A DNA stretch of 64,000 bases from Bradyrhizobium stylosanthis (GTDB lineage: Bacteria; Pseudomonadota; Alphaproteobacteria; Rhizobiales; Xanthobacteraceae). Each line of letters starts with the position of its first letter. Position 1 is the first letter of the stretch. Made by a program: the position numbers and the translations under genes. The stretch lies in contig NZ_LVEM01000003.1 of the NCBI RefSeq assembly GCF_001641335.1, positions 901,191 through 965,190 on the forward strand, read 5' to 3'. The notes beneath the pieces were generated by a model. It did no database searches, had not been told where the DNA came from, and saw only the letters and a list, made by a program, of their open reading frames with translations. Below are positions 15,695 through 24,290 of the stretch, piece by piece.

Positions 15695-17047
15695 ATGGCC
15701 AACGCCTTCTTCTCCGACCTGCTCGCCACGATCTCCGAGCGCGGCCGCACTCTGCTTCGGCGCGGCGACGGCTCCGACACCAAGCAGGACGCCGACGGGC
15801 TGGTCGAGCTTTGCAACGCGCTGCTGTCGGGCCGGGGCGAAGCCTCCGGCACCGCCATGGCGCGCGAGGTGCTCGATCTCTACCGGGAGCTGGATGCGGC
15901 GGGACGCCGCGCCTTCTTCGAGGCGCTGGTGCGCGATTTCGGCCCGGACCGGGAACGCCTGTCCACGGCGATCGAGAAATGGCGCGCCAAGCCGACGGAC
16001 GAGGACGCAAGCTCGCTGCATTTCGCCTCGGAGCCGCGGCGGCAGGAGCTGATTCGCCGCCTCAACCGGGCGCCCGGCGGCACCGGCGATCTCGTCGCCA
16101 TGCGCGCCGACCTGCTCGGCATGATGAACGGGCATACCGATCTCGCCGCGCTCGATCGCGACGTCTCGCATCTTCTCTCGTCGTGGTTCAACAGGGGGTT
16201 TCTCGTGCTGCGCCGGATTGACTGGTCGACCCCGGCCAACATCCTCGAAAAGATCATCCGCTACGAAGCCGTGCACGAGATCTCCGACTGGGACGATCTG
16301 CGCCGCCGCATCGACCCCGTGGACCGCCGCTGCTACGCCTTCTTCCATCCGGCGATGGTGGACGAGCCCTTGATCTTCGTCGAGGTGGCGCTGACCGAGA
16401 CCATCCCGGGTGCGATCGCGCCGCTGCTCGCCGTTGATCGCCAGCATCTTCCGATCGAGAAGGCGCGCACCGCCGTGTTTTATTCGATCTCCAACACCCA
16501 GCGCGGCCTTGGCGGCATCTCCTTCGGCAGCTTCCTGATCAAGCAGGTGGTGGAGGAGCTGCGCCGCGAGACGCCCAAGCTCGATACCTTCGTGACGCTG
16601 TCGCCGGTGCCCGGCTTCATGCAATGGGTGAAGCAGGACAAGGACCTGCCGCTGTCGGACGAGGACCGCGAGGTGCTGAAGCGCCTCGACGATGCCAAAT
16701 GGTTCGAGAGCCCGGAGACGACGGCGCTGCTGCGCGGCGTGCTGGAGCCGCTTGCCGCGCATTATTTCCTGAAGGCACGCACGCCCAAGGGCCGTCTGAT
16801 CGACTCCGTCGCCCGCTTCCATCTCGGCAACGGCGCGCGCCTCGAGCGCATCAACTGGCTCGGCGACCTCTCGCCGAAGGGCGTGCGCGAGTCGGCCGGC
16901 GTGATGGTGAACTATCTCTACCGGCTCGACGACATCGAGAAGAACCACGAGGCCTACGCCAACGACGGCGAGGTCGTGGCGTCCAGTGCAGTGAAGAAGC
17001 TGCTCAAGGGCGAAGGACGCCGGCTGCTGGATATGCGGCTGTCGTAA
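15695..17047 (+). CDS. matA: Malonyl-CoA decarboxylase
   Basis: The 450-residue protein has the malonyl-CoA decarboxylase layout: a helical N-terminal domain (about 1-150) and a C-terminal GCN5-acetyltransferase-like catalytic domain. Conserved stretches include F-Y-S-I-S-N-T-Q-R-G-L-G-G-I-S-F-G, the T-L-S-P-V-P-G-F segment, and A-R-F-H-L-G-N-G-A near the C-terminus. It converts malonyl-CoA to acetyl-CoA and CO2, as MatA does in rhizobia. The usual partners matB and matC are not adjacent, so the gene stands alone here, flanked by repeats. The symbol is by analogy with the rhizobial mat genes. The ribosome site is weak. Confidence 0.9.
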   Translation: MANAFFSDLLATISERGRTLLRRGDGSDTKQDADGLVELCNALLSGRGEASGTAMAREVLDLYRELDAAGRRAFFEALVRDFGPDRERLSTAIEKWRAKPTDEDASSLHFASEPRRQELIRRLNRAPGGTGDLVAMRADLLGMMNGHTDLAALDRDVSHLLSSWFNRGFLVLRRIDWSTPANILEKIIRYEAVHEISDWDDLRRRIDPVDRRCYAFFHPAMVDEPLIFVEVALTETIPGAIAPLLAVDRQHLPIEKARTAVFYSISNTQRGLGGISFGSFLIKQVVEELRRETPKLDTFVTLSPVPGFMQWVKQDKDLPLSDEDREVLKRLDDAKWFESPETTALLRGVLEPLAAHYFLKARTPKGRLIDSVARFHLGNGARLERINWLGDLSPKGVRESAGVMVNYLYRLDDIEKNHEAYANDGEVVASSAVKKLLKGEGRRLLDMRLS

Positions 17048-17090
17048 CGTACGATGCTGACGGCTTGCCCCGTCCGCCACAACTTCGGTG

Positions 17091-17204
17091 TCGTCGCCCG
17101 GCTTGACCGGGCGATCCAGTATTCCAGAGGCCGACGTTGAAGAGCTCGCACTCCCTACATCAGCCGCGGCGTACTGGATGCCCCGGTCAAGCCGGGGCAT
17201 GACA
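17091..17204. repeat. Palindromic intergenic repeat, family C variant
   Basis: The left arm, a GCCCGGCTTGACCGGGC hairpin followed by GATCCAGTA, pairs with the right arm, TACTGGATG then CCCCGGTCAAGCCGGGG. Each arm is itself a hairpin and together they form a larger palindrome. Confidence 0.75.
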
Positions 17205-17230
17205 GCAGAGCATTAGGCTCGCGCCTCACT

Positions 17231-17340
17231 GTCATTGCGAGCGCAGCGAAGCAATCCAGAGTCCCTCCGCGCAGACAGCCTGGATTGCTTCCGCCTCCGC
17301 CGAGGCTTCGGCGGACAAGTCGCTGCGCTCGCAATGACGG
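17231..17340. repeat. Palindromic intergenic repeat, family A copy 4 with insertion
   Basis: The usual arms are present, but the right half is lengthened by a CCGCCTCCGCCGAGG..CGGCGG hairpin. It ends about 50 bp before the Tat-signal PrpD gene. Confidence 0.82.
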
Positions 17341-17391
17341 AAAATGTACGCTAAACGTTTCATCGAATTCCTGCACCAAAGACGGGACACC

Positions 17392-18840
17392 ATGAAACGA
17401 CGCGACTTCCTCGGCCTGACCGCAGCGGCCGCCGCCGGCCTCACTCTCGCGCCCCGACGCAGTTTCGCGGAAGGATACGGCTCCGGGCCGGAGATGACGG
17501 CGCTGTGCGACTACATGAGCGCTGCCAGGGACCGCGCGCTGCCGCCTGACGTCGCCGAGCACGCAAAGCACCACATCCTCGACACGCTGGCCTCGATGAT
17601 CTCGGGGTCGGACCTGCCGCCGGGCCAGGCCGCGCAGCGCTACATCCGCGCCAATGCCGCGCAGGGGACATCGACCGTCGCCGGCACGGCGCTCAGCGCC
17701 TCGCCGGTCGAGGCCGCGCTCGCCAACGGCGTCATGGCGCACGCCGACGAGACCGACGATTCGCACAGCCCGTCGCGCTCGCATCCCGGCAGCTCGGTGG
17801 TCCCGGCGGCGCTCGCGCTCGGCGAACATCTCGGCATCGACGGCGCGCATTTCCTGCGTGCGGTGACGCTCGGCTACGACGTCGGCACGCGCGTGGTGAT
17901 GGCGATGGGCGGCGCCGATTTCAGCTATGAGAGCGTGCTGAGCACGCACAGCATCGCCGGCACCTTCTGTGCCTCGGCTGCTGCGGCCTGCGCCGCCGGA
18001 TTCGACGCACGACGCATGCGATGGGTGCTCGACTATGCCGCGCAGCAATCCTCCGGCTTCATCGTGTGGCGGCGCGACGTCGACCACATCGAGAAGGGTT
18101 TCGTGTTCGCGGGCATGCCGGCCCGCAACGGCGTGACTGCGGCGCTCCTGGTGCGCGCGGACTGGAACGGCGTCGACGACGTGTTCTCCGGCCCGGACAA
18201 CTACTTCCTCGCCTATGCGCCGAAGGCCGCAACCGCGAAGCTCGTCGAAAAACTCGGCGAGCGCTACGAGATCGCGGGCACCGACATCAAGAAATGGACG
18301 GTGGGCTCGCCGATCCAGGGACCGCTCGACGCGATCTATGCGATCCGCGGCAAGCAGGCGTTCGAGGCCGATCAGGTCACGCGCGTGACCGTGCGCCTGG
18401 CGCCATCCGTCGCCGAGGTCGTGGACAACCGCGACATCCCCGACATCTGCCTGCAGCACATGGTCGCCGTGATGCTGCTCGACAAGACAGCCTCCTTCCA
18501 CGCCGCGCACGACAAGCCGCGCATGCAGGATGCGGCGGTGCTGAAGGAGCGCGCCAAGGTGAACCTGGTGCGCGACGAGGAGCTGGCCAAGCTGCTGCCG
18601 GTGCGGGTCGCCGTGGTCGAGATCGAACTCGCCGACGGGACGAAGCTGTCCGAGCGCGTCACGGCGGTGCGCGGCACCCCGCGCAATCCGATGACGCGGG
18701 ACGAGGTCATCGACAAGGCCCGCGACCTGATCGCACCGGTGGTGGGGCGTGAGAAGAGCGAGCAGCTGATCAAGACAGTGTATGGGATCGAGGCTGTGGC
18801 GGATATCCGGACGTTGAAGCCGCTGCTGCAGCGGGGGTAG
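17392..18840 (+). CDS. MmgE/PrpD-family protein with a Tat signal peptide
   Basis: About 482 residues from ATG 17392; a frame-extended start at 17344 would bury the signal. The N-terminus MKRRDFLGLTAAAAAG is a classic twin-arginine signal ending near R-S-F-A-E. The rest is an MmgE/PrpD domain. Its all-helical part is full length and includes H-H-I-L-D-T-L-A-S-M-I-S-G and a region with H-A-D-E-T-D-D-S-H, the expected active-site area. Family members dehydrate 2-methylcitrate or isomerise cis-aconitate analogues, normally in the cytoplasm. A Tat leader predicts folding in the cytoplasm and export. No propionate or methylcitrate genes are adjacent, so the substrate is unknown. Confidence 0.82.
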   Translation: MKRRDFLGLTAAAAAGLTLAPRRSFAEGYGSGPEMTALCDYMSAARDRALPPDVAEHAKHHILDTLASMISGSDLPPGQAAQRYIRANAAQGTSTVAGTALSASPVEAALANGVMAHADETDDSHSPSRSHPGSSVVPAALALGEHLGIDGAHFLRAVTLGYDVGTRVVMAMGGADFSYESVLSTHSIAGTFCASAAAACAAGFDARRMRWVLDYAAQQSSGFIVWRRDVDHIEKGFVFAGMPARNGVTAALLVRADWNGVDDVFSGPDNYFLAYAPKAATAKLVEKLGERYEIAGTDIKKWTVGSPIQGPLDAIYAIRGKQAFEADQVTRVTVRLAPSVAEVVDNRDIPDICLQHMVAVMLLDKTASFHAAHDKPRMQDAAVLKERAKVNLVRDEELAKLLPVRVAVVEIELADGTKLSERVTAVRGTPRNPMTRDEVIDKARDLIAPVVGREKSEQLIKTVYGIEAVADIRTLKPLLQRG

Positions 18841-18867
18841 TGGCCGTCCTGCCGCAACTCGCTCAGT

Positions 18868-18988
18868 CGTCGTCCCGGCGAAGGCCGGGACCCATAACCA
18901 CAAGATTGGTTTGGCGAAGACTCGGAGTTACCAGCTCGCCCCAAAACCTCTCCCTGGGGGTGTGGGTCCCGGCCTTCGCCGGGACGAC
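18868..18988. repeat. Palindromic intergenic repeat (CGTCGTCCCGGCGAAGGCCGGGACCCA type)
   Basis: The left arm (about 26 bases from 18868) and right arm (ending 18988) are complementary almost throughout, and each contains a GGCGAAGGCC hairpin core. It fills the gap between the convergent PrpD and tarD genes, where it could end both transcripts. Confidence 0.82.
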
Positions 18989-19022
18989 ACCGAGTTGTTG
19001 GAGACGTCTTCACGCCTCGCCC

Positions 19023-20192
19023 TTACTCCGCCAGCGCCGTCATCTCCTTGTAGAGATCCGACTTGCCCTCAAAACCGATGCCCGGGAGATCCGGCATGGT
19101 GATGTGGCCGTTCTCGACGCGCACGCCATCCGGGAAGCCGCCATAGGGCTGGAACAGGTCGGGGTAGCTTTCATTGCCGCCGAGACCGAGGCCGGCTGCG
19201 ATGTTGAGCGACATCTGGTGGCCGCCGTGGGGGATGCAGCGGCTCGGCGACCAGCCGTGGGTTTTCAGGACTTCGAGCGTGCGCTGGTATTCGCACAGGC
19301 CGTAGGACAGCGCGCAGTCGAATTGCAGCCAGTCGCGGTCGGGGCGCATGCCGCCGTAGCGGATGAGGTTGCGGGCGTCCTGATGGCTGAACAGGTTTTC
19401 ACCCGTCGCCATCGGGCCGGGATAGAATTCGGCGAGGGCGGCCTGCAGCGCGTAATCGAGGGGATCGCCGACCTCCTCGTACCAGAACAGCGGATAATCG
19501 CGCAGCATTTTTGCATAAGCGATGCCGGTTTCCAGATTGAAACGGCCGTTGGCGTCGACGGCGAGCTGCGCGTCCTTGCCGATCTCCTTCAGCACCGCCT
19601 CGATGCGGGTGCGATCTTCGTCGATGGGCGCGCCGCCGATCTTCATCTTCACGACGTTGTAGCCGCGGTCGAGATAGCCGCGCATCTCTCCGCGCAGCAT
19701 CGAGAGATCCTTGCCGGGATAGTAATAGCCGCCGGCGGCGTAGACGAAGACGCGCGGATCAGCCTTGACGCCATGGCGCTCGGCAAGCAGGCGGAACAGC
19801 GGCTTGCCCGCGATCTTCGCCACCGCGTCCCACACCGCCATGTCGATGGTGCCGACCGCGACCGAGCGCTCGCCATGACCGCCCGGCTTCTCGTTGGTCA
19901 TCATCGCGGCCCAGACCTTGTCGGGGTCGAGATTGTCGCCGGCGCTATTGAGCAGCGACTTCGGATCGGCCTCCGTGATGCGCGAGGCGAAGCGCTCGCG
20001 GATCAGGCCGCCCTGGCCGTAGCGGCCGTTGGAATTGAAGCCGTAGCCGACGACGCGCTTGCCGTCGCGCACCACGTCGGTGACGACGGCAACGAGGCTC
20101 GTCGTCATCTTGGTGAAGTCGATATAGGCGTTGCGGATCGGGGATGAGATCGGCTTGGTGATCTCGCGGACGTCGACGATGCGGACGGACAT
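19023..20192 (-). CDS. tarD: D(-)-tartrate dehydratase, enolase superfamily
   Basis: The 389-residue length equals that of the characterised Bradyrhizobium japonicum TarD. The catalytic pair falls at the published positions: Lys184 in V-V-K-M-K-I-G-G and His322 in C-I-P-H-G-G-H. Metal ligands are Asp213 (V-D-A-N-G), Glu239 (Y-E-E) and Glu265 (T-G-E-N). The enzyme removes water from D-tartrate to give oxaloacetate, using Mg2+. The capping domain is formed by residues 1-120 and the C-terminus. It is downstream of the amidase-GPx-DUF3297 genes but separated from them by a family C palindrome, so it may have its own promoter. A related acid sugar substrate is possible, but the residue match makes tartrate likely. 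Confidence 0.93.
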   Translation of the reverse strand: MSVRIVDVREITKPISSPIRNAYIDFTKMTTSLVAVVTDVVRDGKRVVGYGFNSNGRYGQGGLIRERFASRITEADPKSLLNSAGDNLDPDKVWAAMMTNEKPGGHGERSVAVGTIDMAVWDAVAKIAGKPLFRLLAERHGVKADPRVFVYAAGGYYYPGKDLSMLRGEMRGYLDRGYNVVKMKIGGAPIDEDRTRIEAVLKEIGKDAQLAVDANGRFNLETGIAYAKMLRDYPLFWYEEVGDPLDYALQAALAEFYPGPMATGENLFSHQDARNLIRYGGMRPDRDWLQFDCALSYGLCEYQRTLEVLKTHGWSPSRCIPHGGHQMSLNIAAGLGLGGNESYPDLFQPYGGFPDGVRVENGHITMPDLPGIGFEGKSDLYKEMTALAE

Positions 20193-20223
20193 GGGGGTGG
20201 CTTTCTCGCGGGCTCTCTCGTCT

Positions 20224-20305
20224 CGTCATGGCCGGGCTTGACCCGGCCATCCACGTCTTTGCCGCCTAGAGAACGTGGATGCCCGGGACAAGCCCGGGCA
20301 TGACG
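20224..20305. repeat. Palindromic intergenic repeat, family C copy 1
   Basis: GTCATGGCCGGGCTTGACCC...CCATCCACG pairs with CGTGGATG...CCGGGACAAGCCCGGGCATGACG. The arms are hairpins in themselves. It sits between DUF3297 and tarD. Confidence 0.82.
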
Positions 20306-20312
20306 GCTCACA

Positions 20313-20570
20313 CTACTTCTTATCCCGGAAATACGGCTCGACCGGACCGTGCACCTTGATGGTCAACGGGTTGCCGTGGCGGTCCTTGGCGTTGCCGGCG
20401 GTGACGCGGACCCAGCCTTCGCTGATGCAGTACTCCTCGACATTGGTCTTCTCGATGCCCTTGAAACGGATGCCGACGTCGCGCGCCAGGATGTCCGCGT
20501 TGTAATAGGGGCTGTTCGGATCGACCGACAGGCGGTCCGGAAATTCGTCGCTCATGATTGTCTCGCTCAT
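20313..20570 (-). CDS. DUF3297 family small protein
   Basis: This 85-residue protein matches the DUF3297 pattern: D-R-L-S-V-D-P-N-S-P-Y-Y, then G-I-R-F-K-G-I-E-K-T-N-V-E-E-Y-C, then E-G-W-V-R-V near the middle and a G-P-V-E-P-Y-F end. Its function is not known. ATG 20570 overlaps the stop of the glutathione peroxidase gene as ATGA, so the two are translationally coupled. A second in-frame ATG at 20555 is a possible alternative. It is a soluble protein with no signal peptide. Confidence 0.85.
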   Translation of the reverse strand: MSETIMSDEFPDRLSVDPNSPYYNADILARDVGIRFKGIEKTNVEEYCISEGWVRVTAGNAKDRHGNPLTIKVHGPVEPYFRDKK

Positions 20571-21043
20571 AACAGGGTCTCGATTTGATTTCGCAGTCCT
20601 TCCGGCCTTGCGGTCGGCGCGTAGCGCGCGATCACCTTGCCGGCACGGTCCACCAGGAATTTGGTGAAATTCCATTTGATGGAGGCCCCCAAGAGGCCGG
20701 ATTGCTGACGTTTCAGGTACTCATACAAAGGATGCGCCTGCGGCCCGTTGACGTCGATCTTGGCGAACAGCGGAAAGGTGACGTCGTAGTTGGTCGAGCA
20801 GAACGCCTGGATCTCGCCCGCCTGCCCCGGCTCCTGCGCACCGAACTGGTTGCAGGGAAAGCCGAGCACCGCGAAGCCGCGCGGCGACAGGTCGCGATAG
20901 AGATCCTCGAGCCCGCGATATTGCGGCGTGAAGCCGCATTTGCTCGCGGTGTTGACGATCAGCAGCACCTGCCCCTCGAAACGGCGCATGGTCACCTCCT
21001 CGCCGAGAAGCGAGTTGGCCTTGAAGTCGTAGAAATCAGTCAT
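20567..21043 (-). CDS. Glutathione peroxidase family protein (cysteine type)
   Basis: This 158-residue thioredoxin-fold enzyme has peroxidatic Cys36 in N-T-A-S-K-C-G-F-T-P-Q, Gln70 in F-G-A-Q-E-P-G, and the W-N-F-T-K-F-L-V-D stretch supplying the Trp and Asn of the catalytic tetrad. It reduces peroxides, probably using thioredoxin as most bacterial Cys-type members do. The start is 2 bp downstream of the amidase stop, and the end overlaps DUF3297. The order is therefore amidase, GPx, DUF3297 in one transcript. Cytoplasmic, no signal peptide. Confidence 0.92.
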   Translation of the reverse strand: MTDFYDFKANSLLGEEVTMRRFEGQVLLIVNTASKCGFTPQYRGLEDLYRDLSPRGFAVLGFPCNQFGAQEPGQAGEIQAFCSTNYDVTFPLFAKIDVNGPQAHPLYEYLKRQQSGLLGASIKWNFTKFLVDRAGKVIARYAPTARPEGLRNQIETLL

Positions 21044-21045
21044 CG

Positions 21046-22446
21046 CTAACCCACGGGGTCGATTGGCGAGGGCGGCACGCCGCCGGCCTCGATCGCCTCG
21101 CCGGCGAGCAGGCAGAGGTCCTCGCGATAGCGGCCGGAGACGATGTGCACGCCGACCGGCGCCTTGCCGACGAGGCCGGTCGAGACCACGAGGCCCGGCA
21201 GGCCCATGAAGGGCGTGGCGATCTGCGGCATCTGCGCTTCCCAGACGCGCTCGAAGGAAGCGGCGTCCTTGCGGTCGAGATGATCGGGGAACGGCAGCTC
21301 GCCGGAGACCGGCGTCAGCACCACGGCGTATTTTTCGAAGAACACCATCCAGTCGCGTGTGAACGTGGCACGGCGGGTCAGCGCCTGCGCGTAATTCGCC
21401 TGGTCCATCGGCGTGACCTTGGCGCGGTTGCCGCGCAGGCAAGCCAGCGCGCCGGGATCGCCTTCGCGCTCGGCCATCTCGAGCTGTGCCTCATAGCCGT
21501 CGCCGAGCCAGAGCTTGCGCTGCCACTCGACCGCCTCGCGCATCGGCGGGGTGTTCTCGATCACCTCAACGGTCCAGCCGGCGCGCTCCAGGCGCTTGCC
21601 GGCGTCGGTCACGGCGGCCTTCACCTCCGGCTTGGTCGCAAGGCCATCGGGATTGAGGCAGAGCGCGGCGCGCTTCTCGCGTGCGGGGCCTTGCAGCGGC
21701 GCCGGGACATACCAGGGATCGCGCGCGTCGGGCGCGGCCATGGCCGCAAGCGAGATGCGCAAATCATTGATGGTGCGCGCCAGCGGGCCCGAGACCGCCA
21801 TGATCTGCGGCCCGATCGGCCGCTCCGGCAGCGCCGGGTTGAAGGCGGGAATGCGGCCCAAGGTCGGACGCAGGCCGTGCACGCCGCAGGCATAGGCGGG
21901 ATAGCGGATCGAGCCGGCGATGTCGGTGCCATGGGCGATATGGCCGATGCCCGCCGCGACCGCCGAGCCGGCGCCGCCGGAGGAGCCGCCGGGGGTCAGC
22001 GAGGCATCGCGCGGGTTCTTGGTGTCGCCATGGACAAGGTTGGTGGTGAACCAGCGGTAGGAGAAGGCCGGGCAATTGGTGCGGCCGAGCAGGACGGCGC
22101 CGGCTTTGCGGAAATTGGCGACGACCGGGTTGTCCTCGCGCGCGATCAGGTCGCGCTGCAGCTTGAGGCCGTTGGTGGTGGCAAAGCCTTCCTGGTCGAC
22201 ATTGGCCTTGATGGTGACGGGGACGCCGGCCAGCACGCCGGGGTCCTCGCCCCTGGCAATGGCGGCATCGACCGCATCGGCCTGCTTGAGCACGTCGTCC
22301 GGCCGGTGGTCGATCACGGCGTTGAGCGCGGGATTGACGGCGTCCAGGCGGGCAAGGCCGGCCTTGGCGGCCTCCCGGGCCGACACTTTCTTGGACCTGA
22401 CGAGGGTGGCGAGGTCGGCGGCCGACAGGCGCCAGAGATCTTGCAT
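21046..22446 (-). CDS. Amidase signature family enzyme
   Basis: The 466-residue protein has the Ser-cisSer-Lys triad: Lys in V-T-I-K-A-N-V, serines in T-P-G-G-S-S-G-G-A-G-S, and the nucleophile in G-T-D-I-A-G-S-I-R-Y-P-A. It hydrolyses a carboxamide. Relatives include GatA-like amidases and 6-aminohexanoate hydrolases, but with no gatB or gatC nearby a stand-alone catabolic role is more likely. ATG 22446 has CGGAG upstream. A longer open frame runs into repeat A5 and is not the real start. It is the first gene of the amidase-GPx-DUF3297 run. Confidence 0.88.
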   Translation of the reverse strand: MQDLWRLSAADLATLVRSKKVSAREAAKAGLARLDAVNPALNAVIDHRPDDVLKQADAVDAAIARGEDPGVLAGVPVTIKANVDQEGFATTNGLKLQRDLIAREDNPVVANFRKAGAVLLGRTNCPAFSYRWFTTNLVHGDTKNPRDASLTPGGSSGGAGSAVAAGIGHIAHGTDIAGSIRYPAYACGVHGLRPTLGRIPAFNPALPERPIGPQIMAVSGPLARTINDLRISLAAMAAPDARDPWYVPAPLQGPAREKRAALCLNPDGLATKPEVKAAVTDAGKRLERAGWTVEVIENTPPMREAVEWQRKLWLGDGYEAQLEMAEREGDPGALACLRGNRAKVTPMDQANYAQALTRRATFTRDWMVFFEKYAVVLTPVSGELPFPDHLDRKDAASFERVWEAQMPQIATPFMGLPGLVVSTGLVGKAPVGVHIVSGRYREDLCLLAGEAIEAGGVPPSPIDPVG

Positions 22447-22550
22447 GGCTTGCTCCGTGTGACCGGCGTCTTTTAGCGCCGGGAACGCGGCAAAGCCATG
22501 CGGATTTCGCAGGGGCGAAGGGCGGCGCAGGCTCGGATTGCCGCATCTTT

Positions 22551-22637
22551 CGTCATTGCGAGCGAAGCGAAGCAATCCAGAATCCCTCGTCCGAGGCGGT
22601 CTGGATTGCTTCGTCGCAAGGGCTCCTCGCAATGACG
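22551..22637. repeat. Palindromic intergenic repeat, family A copy 5
   Basis: Arms CGTCATTGCGAGCGAAGCG and ...GGCTCCTCGCAATGACG, with inner GAAGCAATCCAGA and TCTGGATTGCTTC. It lies between DUF6894 and the amidase gene on the minus strand. Confidence 0.85.
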
Positions 22638-22653
22638 AGGGGAGAGAGAGGGG

Positions 22654-22911
22654 CTAATGCCTTGTCGCCGACTGGTCCGGCATGTCCAGCAGCGCCTCGG
22701 TGAAGGGAAACTCCAGCACGATCTCACCTTCGACGTCGGTGACCTCGATGACCGCCTCCAGCAGCGCCGGCTGGGTCCCCTCCGATTTCAGGACCTCCAG
22801 GATCATCTGGCGGGCGACCTCCCAGGCGCGATCGGGATTGCGCAGATCCTCGCCGTCGGGATCCACGATCAGTTCGTCACCGATCCGGGTGTTGAAGAAG
22901 TATTTGGGCAT
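22654..22911 (-). CDS. DUF6894 family small protein
   Basis: This 85-residue protein begins M-P-K-Y-F-F-N-T and has G-D-E-L-I-V-D-P-D-G-E-D-L and a conserved central A-R-Q-M-I-L-E helix, the pattern of the short DUF6894 proteins abundant in Bradyrhizobium. Function is unknown. ATG 22911 is chosen over the frame start at 22965 because family members begin at this MP-Y-F-F motif, and GGA lies a few bases upstream. It diverges from pqqA. Confidence 0.75.
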   Translation of the reverse strand: MPKYFFNTRIGDELIVDPDGEDLRNPDRAWEVARQMILEVLKSEGTQPALLEAVIEVTDVEGEIVLEFPFTEALLDMPDQSATRH

Positions 22912-23160
22912 GATCGAGATCCAATTGGGCCGCCTGTACCGGATTGAAAGCTGCACTGCACTCACAACTGCTTTATCAGGACAGGGTTCGCGACCGAATG
23001 CGCCCTGCGCAAGGCAGTGCCGTCACAAGTGATGTTCCCCCGGCCATTTTCGCGGCGCAACATGGACCTTCTCGGGAAAATTTCACTGGCGAACTTCTAC
23101 GCCCGCATTAATTTAATGGTTGGGCGGATACGTCCGAATTCGCGAATATGGAGAGCCAAA

Positions 23161-23241
23161 ATGGCCTGGAAAGCCCCGAAGATCGTCGAAGTGCCCTGCG
23201 GCATGGAAATCAACATGTATGTGAGCGCCACCCGCAAGTAA
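23161..23241 (+). CDS. pqqA: PQQ precursor peptide PqqA
   Basis: This is a 26-residue peptide beginning M-A-W-K-A-P and containing Glu16 and Tyr20 in the required E-x-x-x-Y spacing. These two side chains are cross-linked by PqqE and become the backbone of pyrroloquinoline quinone. The start has GGAG seven bases upstream. It is the first gene of pqqABCDE. Two prolines (6 and 12) precede the Glu, which matters for how the leader could be trimmed. About 250 bp separate it from the divergent DUF6894 gene, enough for a promoter. The 119-bp gap to pqqB is unusual beside the overlapped later genes. Confidence 0.96.
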   Translation: MAWKAPKIVEVPCGMEINMYVSATRK

Positions 23242-23291
23242 GCGGTTGGTGAGTTTTGCGTTCTGCGCAGGTGGATCTTGCGGTCACGATT

Positions 23292-23312
23292 GGTTTCCGG
23301 ACGAAGGAAGCC
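23292..23312 (+). promoter_or_regulatory. Possible hairpin between pqqA and pqqB
   Basis: GGTTTCC (23292-23298) can pair with GGAAGCC (23306-23312), with one G-U pair and a 7-base loop. A weak stem here could stop most transcripts after pqqA, raising the peptide over the enzymes. The stem is short, so this is tentative. Confidence 0.3.
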
Positions 23313-23360
23313 GTGTCGGCCTGAGATTCACCTCGCGACGTTGCCTCCAGGAGACGTAAC

Positions 23361-24290
23361 ATGCTTCGCGTCGTCGTCCTGGGCGCCGGGGCCGGCGGCG
23401 GGGTGCCGCAATGGAATTGCGGCTGCGAGGGTTGCCGCGCGGCCCGTGCGAATGGACATGAGCTCCACCGGACCCAGGCCTCGGTTGCCTTCAGCGGCGA
23501 CGGCGAGCACTGGTTCCTGATCAACGCCTCTCCCGATCTCCGCCAGCAATTGAACGCCACGCCGCAACTGCATCCGAAGGCGGGCGCGCTGCGCCATACG
23601 CCGGTCGCGGGCGTGATCCTGACCAATGGCGAGGTCGATGCCGTGGCCGGCCTGCTGTCGATGCGCGAGGGCTCGCCCTTTACGGTCTATGCGCATGAGA
23701 AGGTGCTGGCGATCCTGAAGAGCAACAGCATCTTCAACGTGCTGAACGAGAAGAACGTCAAGCGCCAGGCGATCGACATCAGCGAGCCGTTCGAGCCGCG
23801 ACTGCCCGACGGCGCGCGGTCAGGACTTGAGGTGCTGCCCTTCGCGGTAGCAGGCAAGTCGGCCTGGTATCTCGAAGGCAAGGCGCATCCGGGCGGCGAG
23901 ACCGGCGACGGCGATACGCTGGGCCTCAAAATCACCGACAAATCGACCGGCAAATGCTTCTACTTCATCGCCGCCTGCGCCGAGGTCACCGACGCGCTCA
24001 AGGCCGAGATCGACGGCGCCGCGCTGGTGTTCTTCGACGGCACGGTGTGGCAGGACGACGAGATGATCAAGGCAGGACTCGGCCACAAGACCGGCAAGAG
24101 CATGGGTCATGTCGCGATGTCCGGTCACGACGGCGCGATCGCGCGGCTCGCCGACCTCGCACTCGACAGGAAGATATTTCTGCATATCAATAACTCGAAT
24201 CCGGCGCTGCTGCCTGACTCGCCCGAGCGCAAGACTGCGGAACAGGCGGGCTGGCAGATACCCGCTGACGGAACGGAGATCGTGTTGTGA
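23361..24290 (+). CDS. pqqB: PqqB, metallo-beta-lactamase-fold PQQ biosynthesis protein
   Basis: The 309-residue protein begins M-L-R-V-V-V-L-G-A-G-A-G-G-G-V-P-Q-W-N-C-G-C, the PqqB signature, with the zinc-binding C-x-C-x-x-C near residue 20. It also has the H-x-H-type fold positions replaced as is usual for PqqB. It is proposed to hydroxylate the tyrosine-derived ring of the cross-linked precursor. AGGAG lies 8 bases before the ATG. It overlaps pqqC by four bases (GTGA). Confidence 0.95.
   Translation: MLRVVVLGAGAGGGVPQWNCGCEGCRAARANGHELHRTQASVAFSGDGEHWFLINASPDLRQQLNATPQLHPKAGALRHTPVAGVILTNGEVDAVAGLLSMREGSPFTVYAHEKVLAILKSNSIFNVLNEKNVKRQAIDISEPFEPRLPDGARSGLEVLPFAVAGKSAWYLEGKAHPGGETGDGDTLGLKITDKSTGKCFYFIAACAEVTDALKAEIDGAALVFFDGTVWQDDEMIKAGLGHKTGKSMGHVAMSGHDGAIARLADLALDRKIFLHINNSNPALLPDSPERKTAEQAGWQIPADGTEIVL

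Larger units (their letters stand above)
17048..17391. other. Intergenic region holding repeats C3 and A4
   Basis: This 344-bp gap is largely filled by two palindromic repeats in tandem. The promoter of the MmgE/PrpD gene must lie in the last ~50 bp or beyond the repeats; I see no convincing hexamer pair. Confidence 0.6.

Noticed and set aside
22447..22632. Longer N-terminus for the amidase.
   Set aside because: The added residues are the translation of repeat A5 and the family begins at Met 22446.
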